Shown: positions 23,901 through 35,918, numbered from the stretch's first letter. The stretch: DNA of 64,000 bases from Henckelia pumila (GCF_033568475.1 NC_133121.1:132216375-132280374), one strand, 5' to 3'. The notes: a model not told the origin generated them from the letters alone. A program made the numbers and translations.

Positions 23901-25050
23901 ATGTGTTGTGAAATTCAGCATGTAGATTATGTAACTTAGGTGTGGTCAGTGGTGTTCGTTCACTTTTGGCATGGAATTAAGATGTGAACTTCATCTCTTA
24001 GTTCAAAAGGTTTAACTTCGGAGAGCCTTTTTAGACACTTTTGTATCTTTTGGTTTGACTTTAATAATATTATTATATAAGTGATTGATTATAATTTTTA
24101 CGTCTTTCAACTTTTCCATCATCGGTCATTTAATTAGTAAATCGAAGTCCGAAGACTATACCAGAAGAAACATTGTGTAGTTAAAGACTGTTTCTCCATT
24201 AAAACAAGGGAATATGTATGTAAGAAAATAATATTTATTTGACCATGAATTTAAAATACAACATTATCAATAATTAACCTTTGCTACATCTACTCGTATT
24301 AATTCATTATGTAGCAAGGGATGAAAAATGAAAAATTATGTTTTAATTTTCATTTGTTGTTTTTTTTTTTCTCAAGGAAATAATGGAGAGGATTTGTTGA
24401 TGAAAAAGTTGGTATTTTGTACATAAAAAGTAATTGCTGTATAATTATTCAACAGTCTACCTATATTATTAAATAATGGAGAGATTTCAATATATCTAAT
24501 TAATTTTAGGTCATTATTTTTCTAGTTCCAAATTAATTAATTTTCTCAAAAGTAGCTCTAATGTACATAATTTTATTTTTGAATCTCAAAGATGATCGTC
24601 TTTTATTTAATGAACATGATTTATTTATATTTTTGTTTAGTAATAAAGTGTATTTAAAATTCCATATTTTGTTTCTCAAATTTTTATTTAATTATTATGA
24701 GATTTACAAAGTTAAATATGCTAAAATATTTATTACTGTAATTATAAATACTTCCAATTGCAATACATGATATTTTATACATAATATGACATACAATATG
24801 TGCTAAACGTTTAGGCGATATTATAATATAGTTTTTTGGACTGCGAATTTGAGTGAACAAAATATTTTAAAAGATAAAAGTAAAATAAATAGGAAAAAAA
24901 ACCAAAGTGAAGAAAATGTATTTTTTCCGAATACTTTTTAAATAATTACAATAATAAAAATTCAATTACTAGTAGTGTAAAAAAAATAGATGGAGCCTGG
25001 GTAAAACATCACATGAGATTAGGGATATTTCGGTAATAGTACATTCCGTC
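23901..25050. other. RAMP4 3' UTR and AT-rich spacer
   Basis: The first 150-200 bp should hold the RAMP4 3' UTR and poly(A) site (AATAAT-rich around 24064). The rest is A/T-rich and without a recognisable gene. The open frame at 24561-24770 is low-complexity and not supported. Confidence 0.45.
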
Positions 25051-25069
25051 ATCCTCGTAGACTTCAACC

Positions 25070-25145
25070 AATAAGAAATGGTCCACGCGTCATTGCATCT
25101 TCTGATTTTCCCCAATATTATAAATATTGGAACATAAAACCCTAA
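25070..25145 (+). promoter_or_regulatory. SEC61 gamma promoter with UPR-like element
   Basis: Upstream of SEC61 gamma lie CCAAT (25069-25073 region), then AATGGTCCACGCGTCATTG (25077-25095), then TATAAATA (25119-25126), then the telo-box AAACCCTAA (25137-25145). The second element is the plant unfolded-protein-response motif ATTGGTCCACGTCATC with CG inserted and small changes. The CCAAT and CCACG are 10 bases apart, one more than the canonical ERSE spacing of nine. The TATA box is 91 bp before the ATG. A role in ER-stress induction (bZIP60/bZIP28) is inferred, not shown. Confidence 0.55.
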
Positions 25146-25209
25146 TTTTGTTAATCTCCGAACTTAATTCCCAGATTTAGGAAAGTGAAAAGGAGAAACA
25201 ATCGGAGAT

Positions 25210-25495
25210 ATGGATGCTTTGGATTCAGTTTTCGATCCACTCAGAGAATTCTCCAAGGACAGCATTCGTCTTGTGAAACGATGCCACAAGCCTGACCGCA
25301 AAGGTAGCGCGCCAGCAATCCCCTCTGTCGTATGAGTTTCTTCTTAATTTTGTGAATCACTTTTGATTTTTGTTTGTAGAATTCTCGAAGGTAGCTACTC
25401 GAACTGCGATCGGTTTCGTCGTGATGGGATTTGTCGGGTTTTTCGTCAAGTTGATCTTCATCCCCATCAACAATATCATCGTGGGTGCTTCCTGA
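25210..25495 (+). CDS. SEC61G: Protein transport protein Sec61 gamma subunit
   Basis: Sec61 gamma (SecE/Sss1) is the clamp subunit of the ER protein-conducting channel, needed for co-translational translocation and membrane insertion. Two coding exons, 25210-25303 and 25380-25495, are joined through a 76-bp GT..AG intron and encode 69 residues, the typical plant length. The protein starts [14 protein letters not shown], has the conserved [18 protein letters not shown] amphipathic helix, and ends with one tail-anchor transmembrane helix ([18 protein letters not shown]) and IPINNIIVG. Its upstream neighbour RAMP4 encodes a partner of the same channel in the same orientation. The gene is intact in every respect that I can see. 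Confidence 0.97.
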
Positions 25496-25866
25496 TGAAT
25501 CCCATTCCAGTGACCGGTGATCTGGTGATCTGTCTTTATTTTGCTGATATCGATTAAATTTGAAATTTTGTTTCTTTATGAATGTAATGAGCTTCAAAGA
25601 TTCTTTATATTTTATGAATTTGAGATGTGAAATTGCGGTAATCTTTCTGCATTCCGTTAATCCCTTTCTCCTACTTATTACCCAGATAACATCTTTGAAA
25701 TCTTTGAATATTTTGTACAAACGAAAAGAAAAGAACCCAAAATAGTTTTCAGTTTCCTTCAAAAACAATTCATTTATCGCAGGGTGTCTCACTCATAGAA
25801 GAAAACTTTGCGTCAAAAGATCAACTTGCCATAATTACTTTATGCGAAACCATCGCTAAGCTGTTG
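25496..25866. other. SEC61 gamma 3' flank, no further gene
   Basis: Contains the presumed 3' UTR of SEC61 gamma. A minus-strand open frame over 25241-25792 overlaps the gene antisense and has no independent support. Confidence 0.5.
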
Positions 25867-27142
25867 ATCTGGAACTTTACATGCAGTCTAAATCCTATAG
25901 ATATCTTCAAAACAAGCATTGAAGTTCTTGATTTTTTCTTTAGCCAGAGTTTTGAGCACCAGAAAAACCAATCATCCTCCGAACAGGGCAACACTTTCCT
26001 CGATGATGCTCTAAGATAATGTGTAGCATGTTGTTCGATCAGAGCTTGTCGTTTTTAATCCATTTATCTCCCAAAATGTTTGGGATTTGGAGTCCTTCAC
26101 TTTTTGTACAATGTCAAGTATGTCGTTCATCGGAAGAATATACTGCACTTCAACATCCGCATACATTCTCGATTTTTTCTCGAGCTTTAGGTAGTGTTTG
26201 GGAGAATTTATAAGCAGTTTTCAGCTTTTTCTTAACAAAATTTCAAAAAAATTCAAAATTTTGTTAATGAAAAGTTCTGAGAAGTGTTTTTTAAAAGCTC
26301 TACCAAACACTACGTTAATTCCAAACGCAAACAAGTTATCGATGCCAAGAGGCCCTTTGTAATTAGAGACATGTTTTTCGTATTCAGATCATTGTAGTGT
26401 TTAGGTGAGCTTCTCGATTTCTCATCTTTTTTTTCTTTAACAAATTGTTATTCTTTTGTTAAGGAAAGGCTTCCAAACATATCTATTAGTATTCTCCTTT
26501 AATCAACTGTCCCCAGTTATCTTCCAGAGTCTCCAAAGTTGAATTAAAAGTCACCATAACCTGCTAGCGATCTTGCGTGGTGCATGACATAAGTGAAGGG
26601 ATGAATATCACCGCTCTGCGTGGGCTTCCTCGAAGCCTCCTCCTGTATAGCATTCTCAAACTCCACAAAATTCCGAATCTCAGCTTCACCGAAGGCGCCT
26701 AACACCTTCTCTGCCTCGATACACACTCCATACCCCGCACCTCAGTCCATGAACAGTGCCTGTTAATCTGGTATGACCGCAGATAATGCCTGATATCCAT
26801 ATCCTTGTGTTGTCATCCAAGGACCTCCACTCCGTCATCTGTACTCCCTCAGATCAATCGCCATCTCCGGATGAATCGAGTCGAGGGAAAACATATCGTA
26901 GCCCATCAAATCTTATACCTCTGCTGCTGACATCTTGAATGTTTTCATGCACATCATCGTAAAATAACTCAGTTGCATCAATAGCTGTTGCAGCCCCTGA
27001 GCAATGGAGCCAAGATCCACGAAGGTTCTCAGGGCCAAGTTGGGCGGTATATGCCGGAAAGCATCCTCCAAACGATCCATCGAAAGCTGCAGCATGCTGA
27101 TTCAGGCTCCGGGGGACTTCTGTTGTCCGTTGTCTCCGAGAG
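25867..27142 (-). pseudogene. EXO70 pseudogene, interrupted by a MITE
   Basis: On the minus strand this matches the neighbouring EXO70 copies in patches, for example the segment around TATAGATATCTTCAAAAC (25900), the GCTCTAAGATAATGTGTAGC segment (26009), and the block that covers 26544-26726. It lacks the last 75 or so codons of the family, has several internal deletions (including most of the part corresponding to 28615-28990) and many frame changes, and is split at 26191 by a 124-bp MITE. Its upstream end carries the same internal deletion as the copy at 27604-29257 (the CAGCATG.T.ATTCAGGCT junction). It cannot encode a functional Exo70. Confidence 0.88.
26191..26314. mobile_element. Tourist/PIF-Harbinger-like MITE (copy A)
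   Basis: A 124-bp, nearly palindromic element with ends GGTAGTGTTTGG and CCAAACACTACG, flanked by the 3-bp duplication TTA (26188-26190 and 26315-26317). It sits inside the EXO70 pseudogene, where removing it plus one TTA restores alignment to the neighbouring copy. The TTA target and G-starting termini fit PIF/Harbinger-related MITEs. A second member is at 44763-44889. Confidence 0.8.
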
Positions 27143-27603
27143 GGCAATGAGTTTGCACACTTTTTAGCTACTCAGGGCGTTAATATTGGAAGTAATCTGG
27201 AGTTTTCAGATTTTGTCCCTTTATTTTTAAACTCAAATGTACTTGAGGGAATTGGTTGTTTAAGTTATTCTAGACTTATTTGACTTCAAAAAACAAAACA
27301 AAACAAACAAACAAATACTAATGAGTAAAACAAAATAATACTAACGACTGACTACTCTCAACTCAACTCATGATATCATCATATATCTGTAATCTATTTA
27401 TGCATCTATTATATTTTAGCATCTTTTAACAGCAAACCAGAGTATTTCTATTAATAATGGATCATTAATGAAATCTTATCCACCCATTGTCTCCCCATAT
27501 GCCTTACACTTGCAAATCGCACCAGCACTGAAGAGCACATCAGCTCAAGTTACAAGTCGAGCTCTTCTTGAAAACAAAACAAAACATAAAGGATACGCGT
27601 TTC

Positions 27604-29220
27604 TTAGGTATTATTATTGCCTCTCATGCGGTGCAGAGTGAGGGGTGTTCCTTCGAACAGATCCAACAAACAATTCTCTAAATACTCCGGAGAGTATTTA
27701 ATGTATTTTCCAGCATGCCTCCCACTCTCCTCTATTAGGCTCCCAAACCTTCTCAAGAATGATTGATACGCGTGAATCACTTTTATTGAAATGGATACGC
27801 GGAGCTCTTCTCGAAACTGAGGATCTGGAACCATCCAAGCAGTCTGAATCCTATAGATATCTTCAAAACAAGCATTGAAGTTCTTGATTCTATCTTTCAA
27901 AACATACTTTATTGTACTAGTACCTTTGCCCCAGCGGATCCCTTCATCTGTCAAACAAGATAGGACCTTGCTCCATGCTGCTCTAAGATAATGTGTAGCA
28001 TGTTGTTCGATCAGACCTTGTTGTCTTTTAATCCACTCATATCCCAAAACGTTTCGGAGCTCTGACTCTTTCACTTTTTGTACAATATAAAGTATGTTGT
28101 TCATCAGGAAAACATACTGCATTGCTCTATCCTCATATATTCGCGATTTTTCCTCAAGATTTGATTCCAAACAAGTTATCAAAGACAAGAGGCTCTGAGC
28201 AACGAGAGACATGCTTCTTGTCTCCAAATTATCATTGTTCTCCTTCTCCAATCCTGAGTTATCCTCCTCAGTCGCCAAGAGTGTATTCAGTGTATCACTG
28301 TAATCCACTCTCAGTTTTGCATAGTTCATAACACATCTAGTGAGTGAATGGATCTTATCATCAGCAAGCACTTTCGCGTAATTCATAACATATCTAGTGA
28401 ATGGAGAAATCAGACCATTCTGAATCGGCTTCCACGAAACCTCCTCCCGAACAGCATTCTCCAACTCCACAAGATTCCCAATTACAGCCTCACCGAGGGC
28501 ATCTAACACTCCCTTTGCCTCCCTACACACCGTGTCCGTGTCGCCCGCATCTTCATCCATAAACAGTGCCTGTAAATCTGGTGTAACCGCAGATAATTCC
28601 TCGTACATGTCAAGAACCGTAAGCAAGTTCTCAGCAGACCTTCTCCCAATTGCAACCGCTTCTCCGAAGTTCAAAAACTGCATCACACATCCCTTGCACG
28701 TTTCCAAGAAGCAAACTTCCTTGATCCAATCAGACCCACTAAAAATCTGCTCACATAAACGTTTCTCCTCAGATAAAAGCCCCCGAACAACTGATCTGAA
28801 AGCTGGAATCCATCTCCTTATCATATCATCCAACGACTGCCACTCCATCCTCTGTACTTCCCCGATGCTCAATTTCTCCACCCCAAGAATCGCCAGACGC
28901 TTATCAAGAACATCACGGCGAACACTACAATAGGCCTGGCAGCATTCCTTTTCATAACCAGATCGGATCATCTCATCCGCAATCTCCCTCAGATCATTCA
29001 CGGCTTCCGGATGGAGCAAGTCCAGGGACGGCATATCATCATCCCTTTCAAAGCTTATTGCTCTGCTGCTGACATCTTGAATACTTTCATTCACTTCAGC
29101 CCCCGAGGAATTGAGCGAAGATAGATGAATCCGGTCCCGGTCAAGTGTGACGGTGTTGCGGATAAGGATATCCCCGAATTCATCCTCCAAACGAGACATC
29201 GAGAGATGCAGCATGTTCAT
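27604..29220 (-). CDS. EXO70 exocyst subunit copy, N-terminally truncated
   Basis: Exo70 binds PI(4,5)P2 and helps tether secretory vesicles at the plasma membrane as part of the exocyst. This single open frame encodes 538 residues and aligns end to end with residues of about 118-647 of the intact copy at 51443-53386, including the C-terminal [24 protein letters not shown]. The first 115 or so residues, which in the family form the coiled region that packs into the exocyst core, are missing. Upstream the homology continues only as a short remnant to about 29257 with an internal deletion, then stops 60 bp before a Copia element. The 3' flank is also shared with the intact copy (GAAGAGCACA and CTTGAAAACAAAAC blocks). 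It may be a pseudogene whose frame has survived, or an expressed truncated protein. No promoter could be identified. Confidence 0.75.
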   Translation of the reverse strand: MNMLHLSMSRLEDEFGDILIRNTVTLDRDRIHLSSLNSSGAEVNESIQDVSSRAISFERDDDMPSLDLLHPEAVNDLREIADEMIRSGYEKECCQAYCSVRRDVLDKRLAILGVEKLSIGEVQRMEWQSLDDMIRRWIPAFRSVVRGLLSEEKRLCEQIFSGSDWIKEVCFLETCKGCVMQFLNFGEAVAIGRRSAENLLTVLDMYEELSAVTPDLQALFMDEDAGDTDTVCREAKGVLDALGEAVIGNLVELENAVREEVSWKPIQNGLISPFTRYVMNYAKVLADDKIHSLTRCVMNYAKLRVDYSDTLNTLLATEEDNSGLEKENNDNLETRSMSLVAQSLLSLITCLESNLEEKSRIYEDRAMQYVFLMNNILYIVQKVKESELRNVLGYEWIKRQQGLIEQHATHYLRAAWSKVLSCLTDEGIRWGKGTSTIKYVLKDRIKNFNACFEDIYRIQTAWMVPDPQFREELRVSISIKVIHAYQSFLRRFGSLIEESGRHAGKYIKYSPEYLENCLLDLFEGTPLTLHRMRGNNNT

Positions 29221-29316
29221 TCAGGCTCAGTTCCTCGGACAAATGGTAGACTGTCAAGAATTATCATTCTTAATTTTTTTTTTTTTAATGAAAAGTGGCT
29301 CCATTATTATCATTCT
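29221..29316. other. Decayed EXO70 5' remnant and T-rich repeat unit
   Basis: 29221-29257 still resembles the intact EXO70 (TTCCTCGG.CAAATGG). From about 29267 an ATTCTTAATTTT...GTGGCTCCATTATTA unit follows, and a second version of it lies just after the Copia at 35348-35402. Confidence 0.6.
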
Positions 29317-29562
29317 TGTTGAAAATATATTATATTATATTATAGTTGAATGTTTAAAATTGAGTTGTATTATTTTGAAAATTAGTGTGTGATGATGTAG
29401 ATGATGATTAATTAATTTTTGGACTAATCTCCAATTTAGATCTATAAATAGGTCTCTCCATTTGTGTAGAAAATCACAATTTGAGAGAAGAAATTTTAAA
29501 GTGTGGAGTTTGAGAATATTTTGAGTTTTTGAATTTTTATAAATTTTTACTTTTTTACAACA
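29317..29562 (+). repeat. Copia 2 left LTR
   Basis: 246 bp, TGTTGAAAAT...TTTACAACA, with a TATAAATA box near 29441. It is followed by CGTTATCAGCACG, the primer-binding-like segment commonly seen after the LTR in this type of plant Copia. Confidence 0.9.
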
Positions 29563-32500
29563 CGTTATCAGCACGATCGCTCGAAGGTTCTGTAAAATTT
29601 CCAAAGCTCACAAACACAAGAAAAAGGTAACAAGAATATGAATATTTATTTTATTGTTTATTTATTTATTGTGTATATATTTAATATATAATATCATGTT
29701 ATGAAAAAAATAATAATAATTTTTTCAAAAACTTGTTATAAATCCTGGGAGGATGTTAAGACGACATTCCACACTCCCGATGAGGGATACGACAAGTATA
29801 AAAGCCTCTAAGGTTCTTAAACAATATAATCATATTTGTATAATTTCATGTTATTATATAAAAGGTTGTATATGACATCGATCTTATAATAATGTGATAT
29901 GATATACATAATTATTTAATTATGATTATCATTATATGCATTGCATCATTATCATAAATTTTTATTCAACACACACTCGATTTTTTCCTTACCCCCAACG
30001 GTCACAACAGTAACAAAACGACTAGTTTTTTGCCTATAAATATGTTCACTCAAACTCATTTTCATCACACCAAAATTCATTTTTTCTCTCAAAATATTTT
30101 CTACTCGGTTTTTTTTAAGATGAATATGATGGCATGTATATGACTATTTTTCATAACGATTATGATCATCATGCTCACGAGTCTTGTACTCACCAGCGAT
30201 TTTTTACCACATACTTTTCTCTATTTGTACACGCACTTGTAATTTTTGTTCTTTCATTATTTTGTATTGTCATATTAATGGAAATTAACTAATAAAATGC
30301 ATTGTTATTTTTTTAGTACCACCATGTCAAACTTGACAAAGTTTGAATTCGTTGCACTCGATATCACTGGAAAAAATTATATGTCATGAACTCTTGATGT
30401 TGAGATGCATCTTGAGTCATTGGGTCTAAGTGAAACCATCAAAGAAAATAATTTATCAACCTCACAAGATAAAGCAAAAGCTATGATTTTCTTACGCCGA
30501 CATCTTGATGAAGGGTTGAAATGTGAGTATCTTACATAAAAAGACCCAATGATTTTATGGAAAGAGTTGAAAGAAAGATTTGAGCATATAAGGGAAGTTA
30601 TACTTCCGACCGCCTGAGGTGAATGGAATACATTAAGATTCCAAGACTTTAAAAAAGTCAGTGATTATAACTCAGCAATTGAAATTTTGTGGGCATGTGA
30701 TTACTGAAATGGAAATGCTTGAGAAGATATTTTCCACCTTCCATGCATCAAATATAACTCTACAACAACAGTATAGAGTGCGTGGATTTTTGAGATATTC
30801 TGAACTCATCGCATGTCTTCTTGTGGCCGAAAAGAACAACGAATTGTTAATGAGAAATCATCAATCCCGACCCACTGGATCAACGGCATTTCCTGAAGCA
30901 AATGTCGTAATTAAAAATAAAAACCAAAATCAAAGGCATAAACAAGATTTTGGTCATGGACGAGGTCGAGGACGTGGACGTGGACGTAGAAATGACCGTA
31001 GTCATGGACGCGGTCGTGGATATGAAAATAATCGAGATAGTTATTTCAGTAACTCATCTCAAAAGAGCGTCACGTACCACCCACCAAAAAGGCAGCATGA
31101 AAACATGAGTGAAAATGAAAATCACTCAAAAAGAACCGAGAGTGTTTGTTATAGATATGGCACTCCGGGACATTGGTCACGTACTTGTCGAGCCCCTGAG
31201 CACCTTTGTAAGCTCTATAAAGAATCGATAAAGAGGAAGGAAAAAGAGACCAATTTTGTTGAAAATAGTGACCATTTAATTGGTTCAACTAGTTTCAATG
31301 CTGCAGATTTTATGAATGATTTCGAAGACATTGATTAAAAGATTGGTGAGACTAGATTGTAACAAATTTGTATCTTTCATGCATTCTTGTATTATAAAGC
31401 ATGTTACATTTTGCATTTGTATTGTACTTATTTTTTTCTTATTGCATTTTTGTGAAGTTTGATATGGAAAATGCTACGAGCAAACATGAAAATAATCTCA
31501 TGAAAATTTGCATACCGAATAGTGGTACAACACACACTATTCTTCGAGATGAAAGATATTTCTTGGAACTAAAACCAACAAAAACAATGGTGAATACAAT
31601 ATCAGGTCCTGTAGACTTGATTGAAGGTTTTGGTTAAGCACAATTTTTGTTACCTAATGGTACAAAAGTTTTGATAAATGATGCTTTATATTCACCACGA
31701 TCGAAAAGAAATTTGTTGAGTTTTAATGATATATATTCTCATGGGTATGATACTGAGACAATGACTGATGGAAATCAGAAATATATGTGTCTTATCACAT
31801 ATAAGTCAGGAAAAAAATATGTAGTTGAGAAACTACCAATGCTCCCTACTGGATTGCATTATACACATATAAGTCCAATTGAATCAAATATGGTGATGGA
31901 TAATTCATCAATATTAACCAATTGGCATGATCGATTGGGACATCCTGGTTCAACAATGATGCGAAGAATTATTGAAAATACACATGGTCATCCACTGAAA
32001 GACCAGAAGTTCTTTCAGAATAATAAGTTTCAATGTAAAGCATGTTCACTTGGAAAACTTATTATAAGACCATCACCAGCTAAAATCCAAACTGAATCAC
32101 CCATATTTTTTGAACGTATTCAGGGTGATATTTTCATCCACCATGTGGACCATTTCGATACTTTATGGTATTGATCGATGTCTCTAGCAGATGGTCACAT
32201 GTATGCTTATTGTCAACTCGAAATGTGGCATTTGCAAGATTAATGACTCAAATAATAAAATTGCGAAATCAATTTCCCGATTATACAATCAAGAAAATAA
32301 GACTTGATAATGTTGGAGAATTTACATCCCAGATTTTCAATGATTATTGTATGTCAATGGGAATCACTGTTGAACATCCTGTAGCTCATGTTCATACGCA
32401 AAATGGATTAGCTGAATCATTGATTAGACGTCTACAACTGATTGCTAGACCAATGATTATGAAAACAAAACTCCCTGTTTCTATATGGGGACATGCAATA

Positions 32501-35104
32501 TTACATGCCGCTGCATTAATTCGCATCAGATCAAGTGCTTATCATAAATGCTCTCCATTGCAGCTTGCATTTGGTAAAGAACCAAATATTTCTCACTTGA
32601 GAATTTTTGGATGTATGGTGTATGTGCCTATTGCACCACCTCAAAGATCAAAAATGGGTCCTCAAAGAAAGACCGGTATTTATATCGGATATGATAGTCC
32701 ATCGATCATTCGATATCTTGAGCCTCAAACGAGCGATGTGTTTACAGCACGTTTTGCTGATTGTCATTTTGATGAAAATATATTCCCAATGTTAGGGGGA
32801 GAAAAGAAACACATCGAAAAAGAAATCACATGGTATGTACCAACATTATTGCATTTGGATCCGAGAACCAAATAATGGGAAAAAGATGTACATCAATTTG
32901 TGCACTTGCAAAGAATAGCAAATCAAATGCCAGATGCATTTGCAGACACAAAAGGGGTAACTAAATCATATATACATGCTGTAAATGCCCCTGCTCGAAT
33001 TGAAATTTCAAAGAAACAGATTGAAGACACTCATGATGTCATTAAACGCCTGAAGCGTGGAAGGCCAGTCGGTTCCAAGGATAAAAATCTTCGAAAAAGA
33101 AAAGGTATAGAGAAACACGATGATCATAAAATAGAAAATGGTGTTCCAGAAGAAATACCTGATGATGAAAATGTTTTGTCAGAACCACAAACTGACGAGA
33201 ATCGTGAAATCTCTATCAATTATATTAATAATGGAAAAATATGGAACCAAAAAAAAAAATAGAAGATATTGATGATATATTTTCCTATAATGTGGCATAT
33301 GACATCATAAATGAAAATGAGGATCATGAATCAAAATCTTTTGGTGAATGTAAAACTCGTCATGATTGGGCCAAATGAAAAGATGTCATCTAAGTTGAAT
33401 TGAATTCGCTAAATAAACGTAATGTTTTTGGACCTATAGTCCTCACACCTGAAGGTGTAAAATCTATTGGATACAAATGAGTTTTTATTCGAAAGCGAAA
33501 TGAGAAAAATGAAATAGTAAGATATAAAGCTAGACTTGTTGCACAAGGTTTTTCTCAAAGGCCTGAAATTGATTATGAAGAAACGTATTCTCCTGTTATG
33601 GATGCAATTACGTTTCGATATTTGATTAGTTTGGTAGTGTCTGAAAATTTGGAAATGTGTCTTATGGATGTTGTTACAGCTTACTTATACGGATAATTTG
33701 ATAGTGATATATACATGAAAATCCCTGAAGGATTTAAGATGCCTGAAGCACAAAGTTCAAAACCCAGAGAATTTTATTCTGTAAAATTACAAAGATCATT
33801 ATATGGGTTGAAGCAATCCGGCCGAATGTGGTATAATCGGCTAAGTGAGCACTTGATGAAAAATGGATGTGTAAATGATCCAATATGCTCTTGTGTTTTT
33901 ATCAACAAAAAAAAACATCCGGATGTGTAATTATTGCTGTATATGTTGATGAGTTAAACATCATTAGAACGAATAAGAAAATTCAAGAAGTTATGATGTA
34001 TTTGAAAGAAGAATTCGAAATGAAGGATCTTGGGAAAACCAAGTATTGTCTGAGTTTGCAAATTGAACAAAAAGAATGTGGAATTTTTGTTCACCAGACA
34101 AATGATACAGAAAATGTCCTTAAACGTTTTAATATGGATAAATCAAATCCATTAAGTACTCCAATGGTTGTAAGATCATTAAACATAGAAAAAGATCCAT
34201 TTCGTCCATGTGAAGGTGATGAAGTTATTCTTGGTCCTGAAGTACCATATCTAAGTGTCATTAGTGCCCTTATGTATCTTGCAAATTGCACTAGACCTGA
34301 TATATCTTTTGCTGTAAATTTATTGGCAAGATTCAGTTCATATCCAACAAAGAGACACTGGAACGGAATTAAACATATATTTCGTTATTTACAAGGAACA
34401 ACATATTTGAGACTTTTGTTCTCAAAAGATACCAATCATAGTATCATTGGTTATGCTGATGCTGGATATTTATCTGATCCACATAAGGCACGTTTCCAAA
34501 TCGGATATGTATTTACTCGTGGAGACACCGCGATTTCTTGGCATTCACAGAAACAAATACTCGTAACAACTTCATCAAATCACGTTGAGATTATTGCGCT
34601 ACATGAAGCAAGTCGTGAATGTGTTTGGCTAAAATCAATGACATAACATATCCAAACTTTTTGTGGATTATCAGTAGACAAAAAGCCTGTAACGATGTAT
34701 GAAGATAATGCTGCATGTATTGCTCAAATGAAATAAAGATACATCAAAAGTGACAGAACCAAACATATCCCCCCAAAATTCTTTGCCTACACTCAAGAGT
34801 TTGAGAAGAATAAAGATATTGATATCTGTTACATTCAATCAAATGAGAACTCATCAGATCTCTTTACAAAGGCACTTCCTACGTCAATATTCAGAAAACA
34901 TATATATAACATTGGGATGCGCAATCTACGGAATATGTGAAGAATAACTCATGTTAACATGAGGGGGGAGTTTACGTGGCTGCACTCTTTTTTTCTTACT
35001 ATGGTTTTTATCCCACTGGGTTTTTCCTAATAAAGTTTTTAACGAGACAGCAAAACACGTAATAAAAACAATCATCGTATGACGATCATCATCACAAGGG
35101 GGAG

Positions 35105-35347
35105 TGTTAAAAATATATTATATTATATTAGAGTTGAATGTTGAAAATTGAGTTGTATTATTTGAAAATTAGTGTGTGATGATGTAGATGATGATGAATT
35201 AATTTTTGGACTAATCTTCAATTGAGATCTATAAATAGGTCTCTTCATTTGTGTAGAAAATCACAATTTGATAGAAGATATTTTAAAGTATGGAGTTTGA
35301 GAATATTTTGGTTTTTGAGTTTTTATAAATTTTTATTTTTCACAACA
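35105..35347 (+). repeat. Copia 2 right LTR
   Basis: 243 bp, TGTTAAAAAT...TTCACAACA, about 5 % diverged from the left LTR, preceded by the purine tract at 35096-35104. Confidence 0.9.
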
Positions 35348-35352
35348 ATTCT

Positions 35353-35873
35353 TAATTTATTTTATTTTATTTTTGAAAAGAAAGCGTGGCTCCATTATTA
35401 GCAAAAAGCGTTGGGAAATATATATATTTTTAATATGTGTTTAACCATTTATGACAAAATTCAAAAACTATTATTATTGTACATATCTAATTACTTAAAT
35501 TACCTTTGCAGGATTATATCATTTTTTATAATAAATTTTTTTTATAATATCAAACATATAAATATCTTTAAATTATTTGAAATAAGTTTATTCAAACATT
35601 TTAACGATTTATTTTAAAAATAAAATCTGACAACTTAAAAGCTCATCAAAAAGTTTATATATAAAGCTCGTTGATTTGTATGATTTTATATGTAGATAGA
35701 TAGATTTTAAAATTTTGATATTAAATAGTTTACCATACATATATCATCATTTTTTTTAAAATATATTTGCTCGTAAATTTATATATGCATATTGGAAAAA
35801 TAACCATCCTATTAAAAATTAAATTTTATTTGGTAACGAAAAAAAATATTTTAAATTTTATTTAAATACAATC

Positions 35874-35918
<45 letters not shown>

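Larger units (their letters stand above)
29317..35347 (+). mobile_element. Ty1/copia retrotransposon 2, broken
   Basis: A 6,031-bp Copia on the plus strand with TGTT...AACA LTRs and a 5-bp target duplication ATTCT (29312-29316 and 35348-35352). Gag remains at about 30320-31338, with a GRGRGR-rich stretch and a CCHC knuckle (CYRYGTPGHWSRTC). It is followed by protease (IPNSGTTHTI, about 31510), the integrase region (WHDRLGHPG; GCMVYVP), reverse transcriptase (YGLKQSGRMWYNRL; AVYVDEL) and RNase H (about 34440-34640). A GGGGGAG purine tract precedes the right LTR. The LTRs differ at about 5 % of sites, so it is older than the Gypsy and likely a few million years old. About ten breaks interrupt it; it is a fossil. 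The lineage within Copia is not resolved. Confidence 0.93.

Noticed and set aside
25241-25792. 183-codon minus-strand frame opposite SEC61 gamma
   Set aside because: It is antisense to two well-supported exons and has no recognisable domain.
28532-28933. 133-codon plus-strand frame inside the truncated EXO70
   Set aside because: Antisense shadow of the EXO70 frame, with no independent support.
35877-35914. (TA)n tract considered as an origin or scaffold element
   Set aside because: A simple microsatellite. Sequence alone does not support an origin or attachment function.
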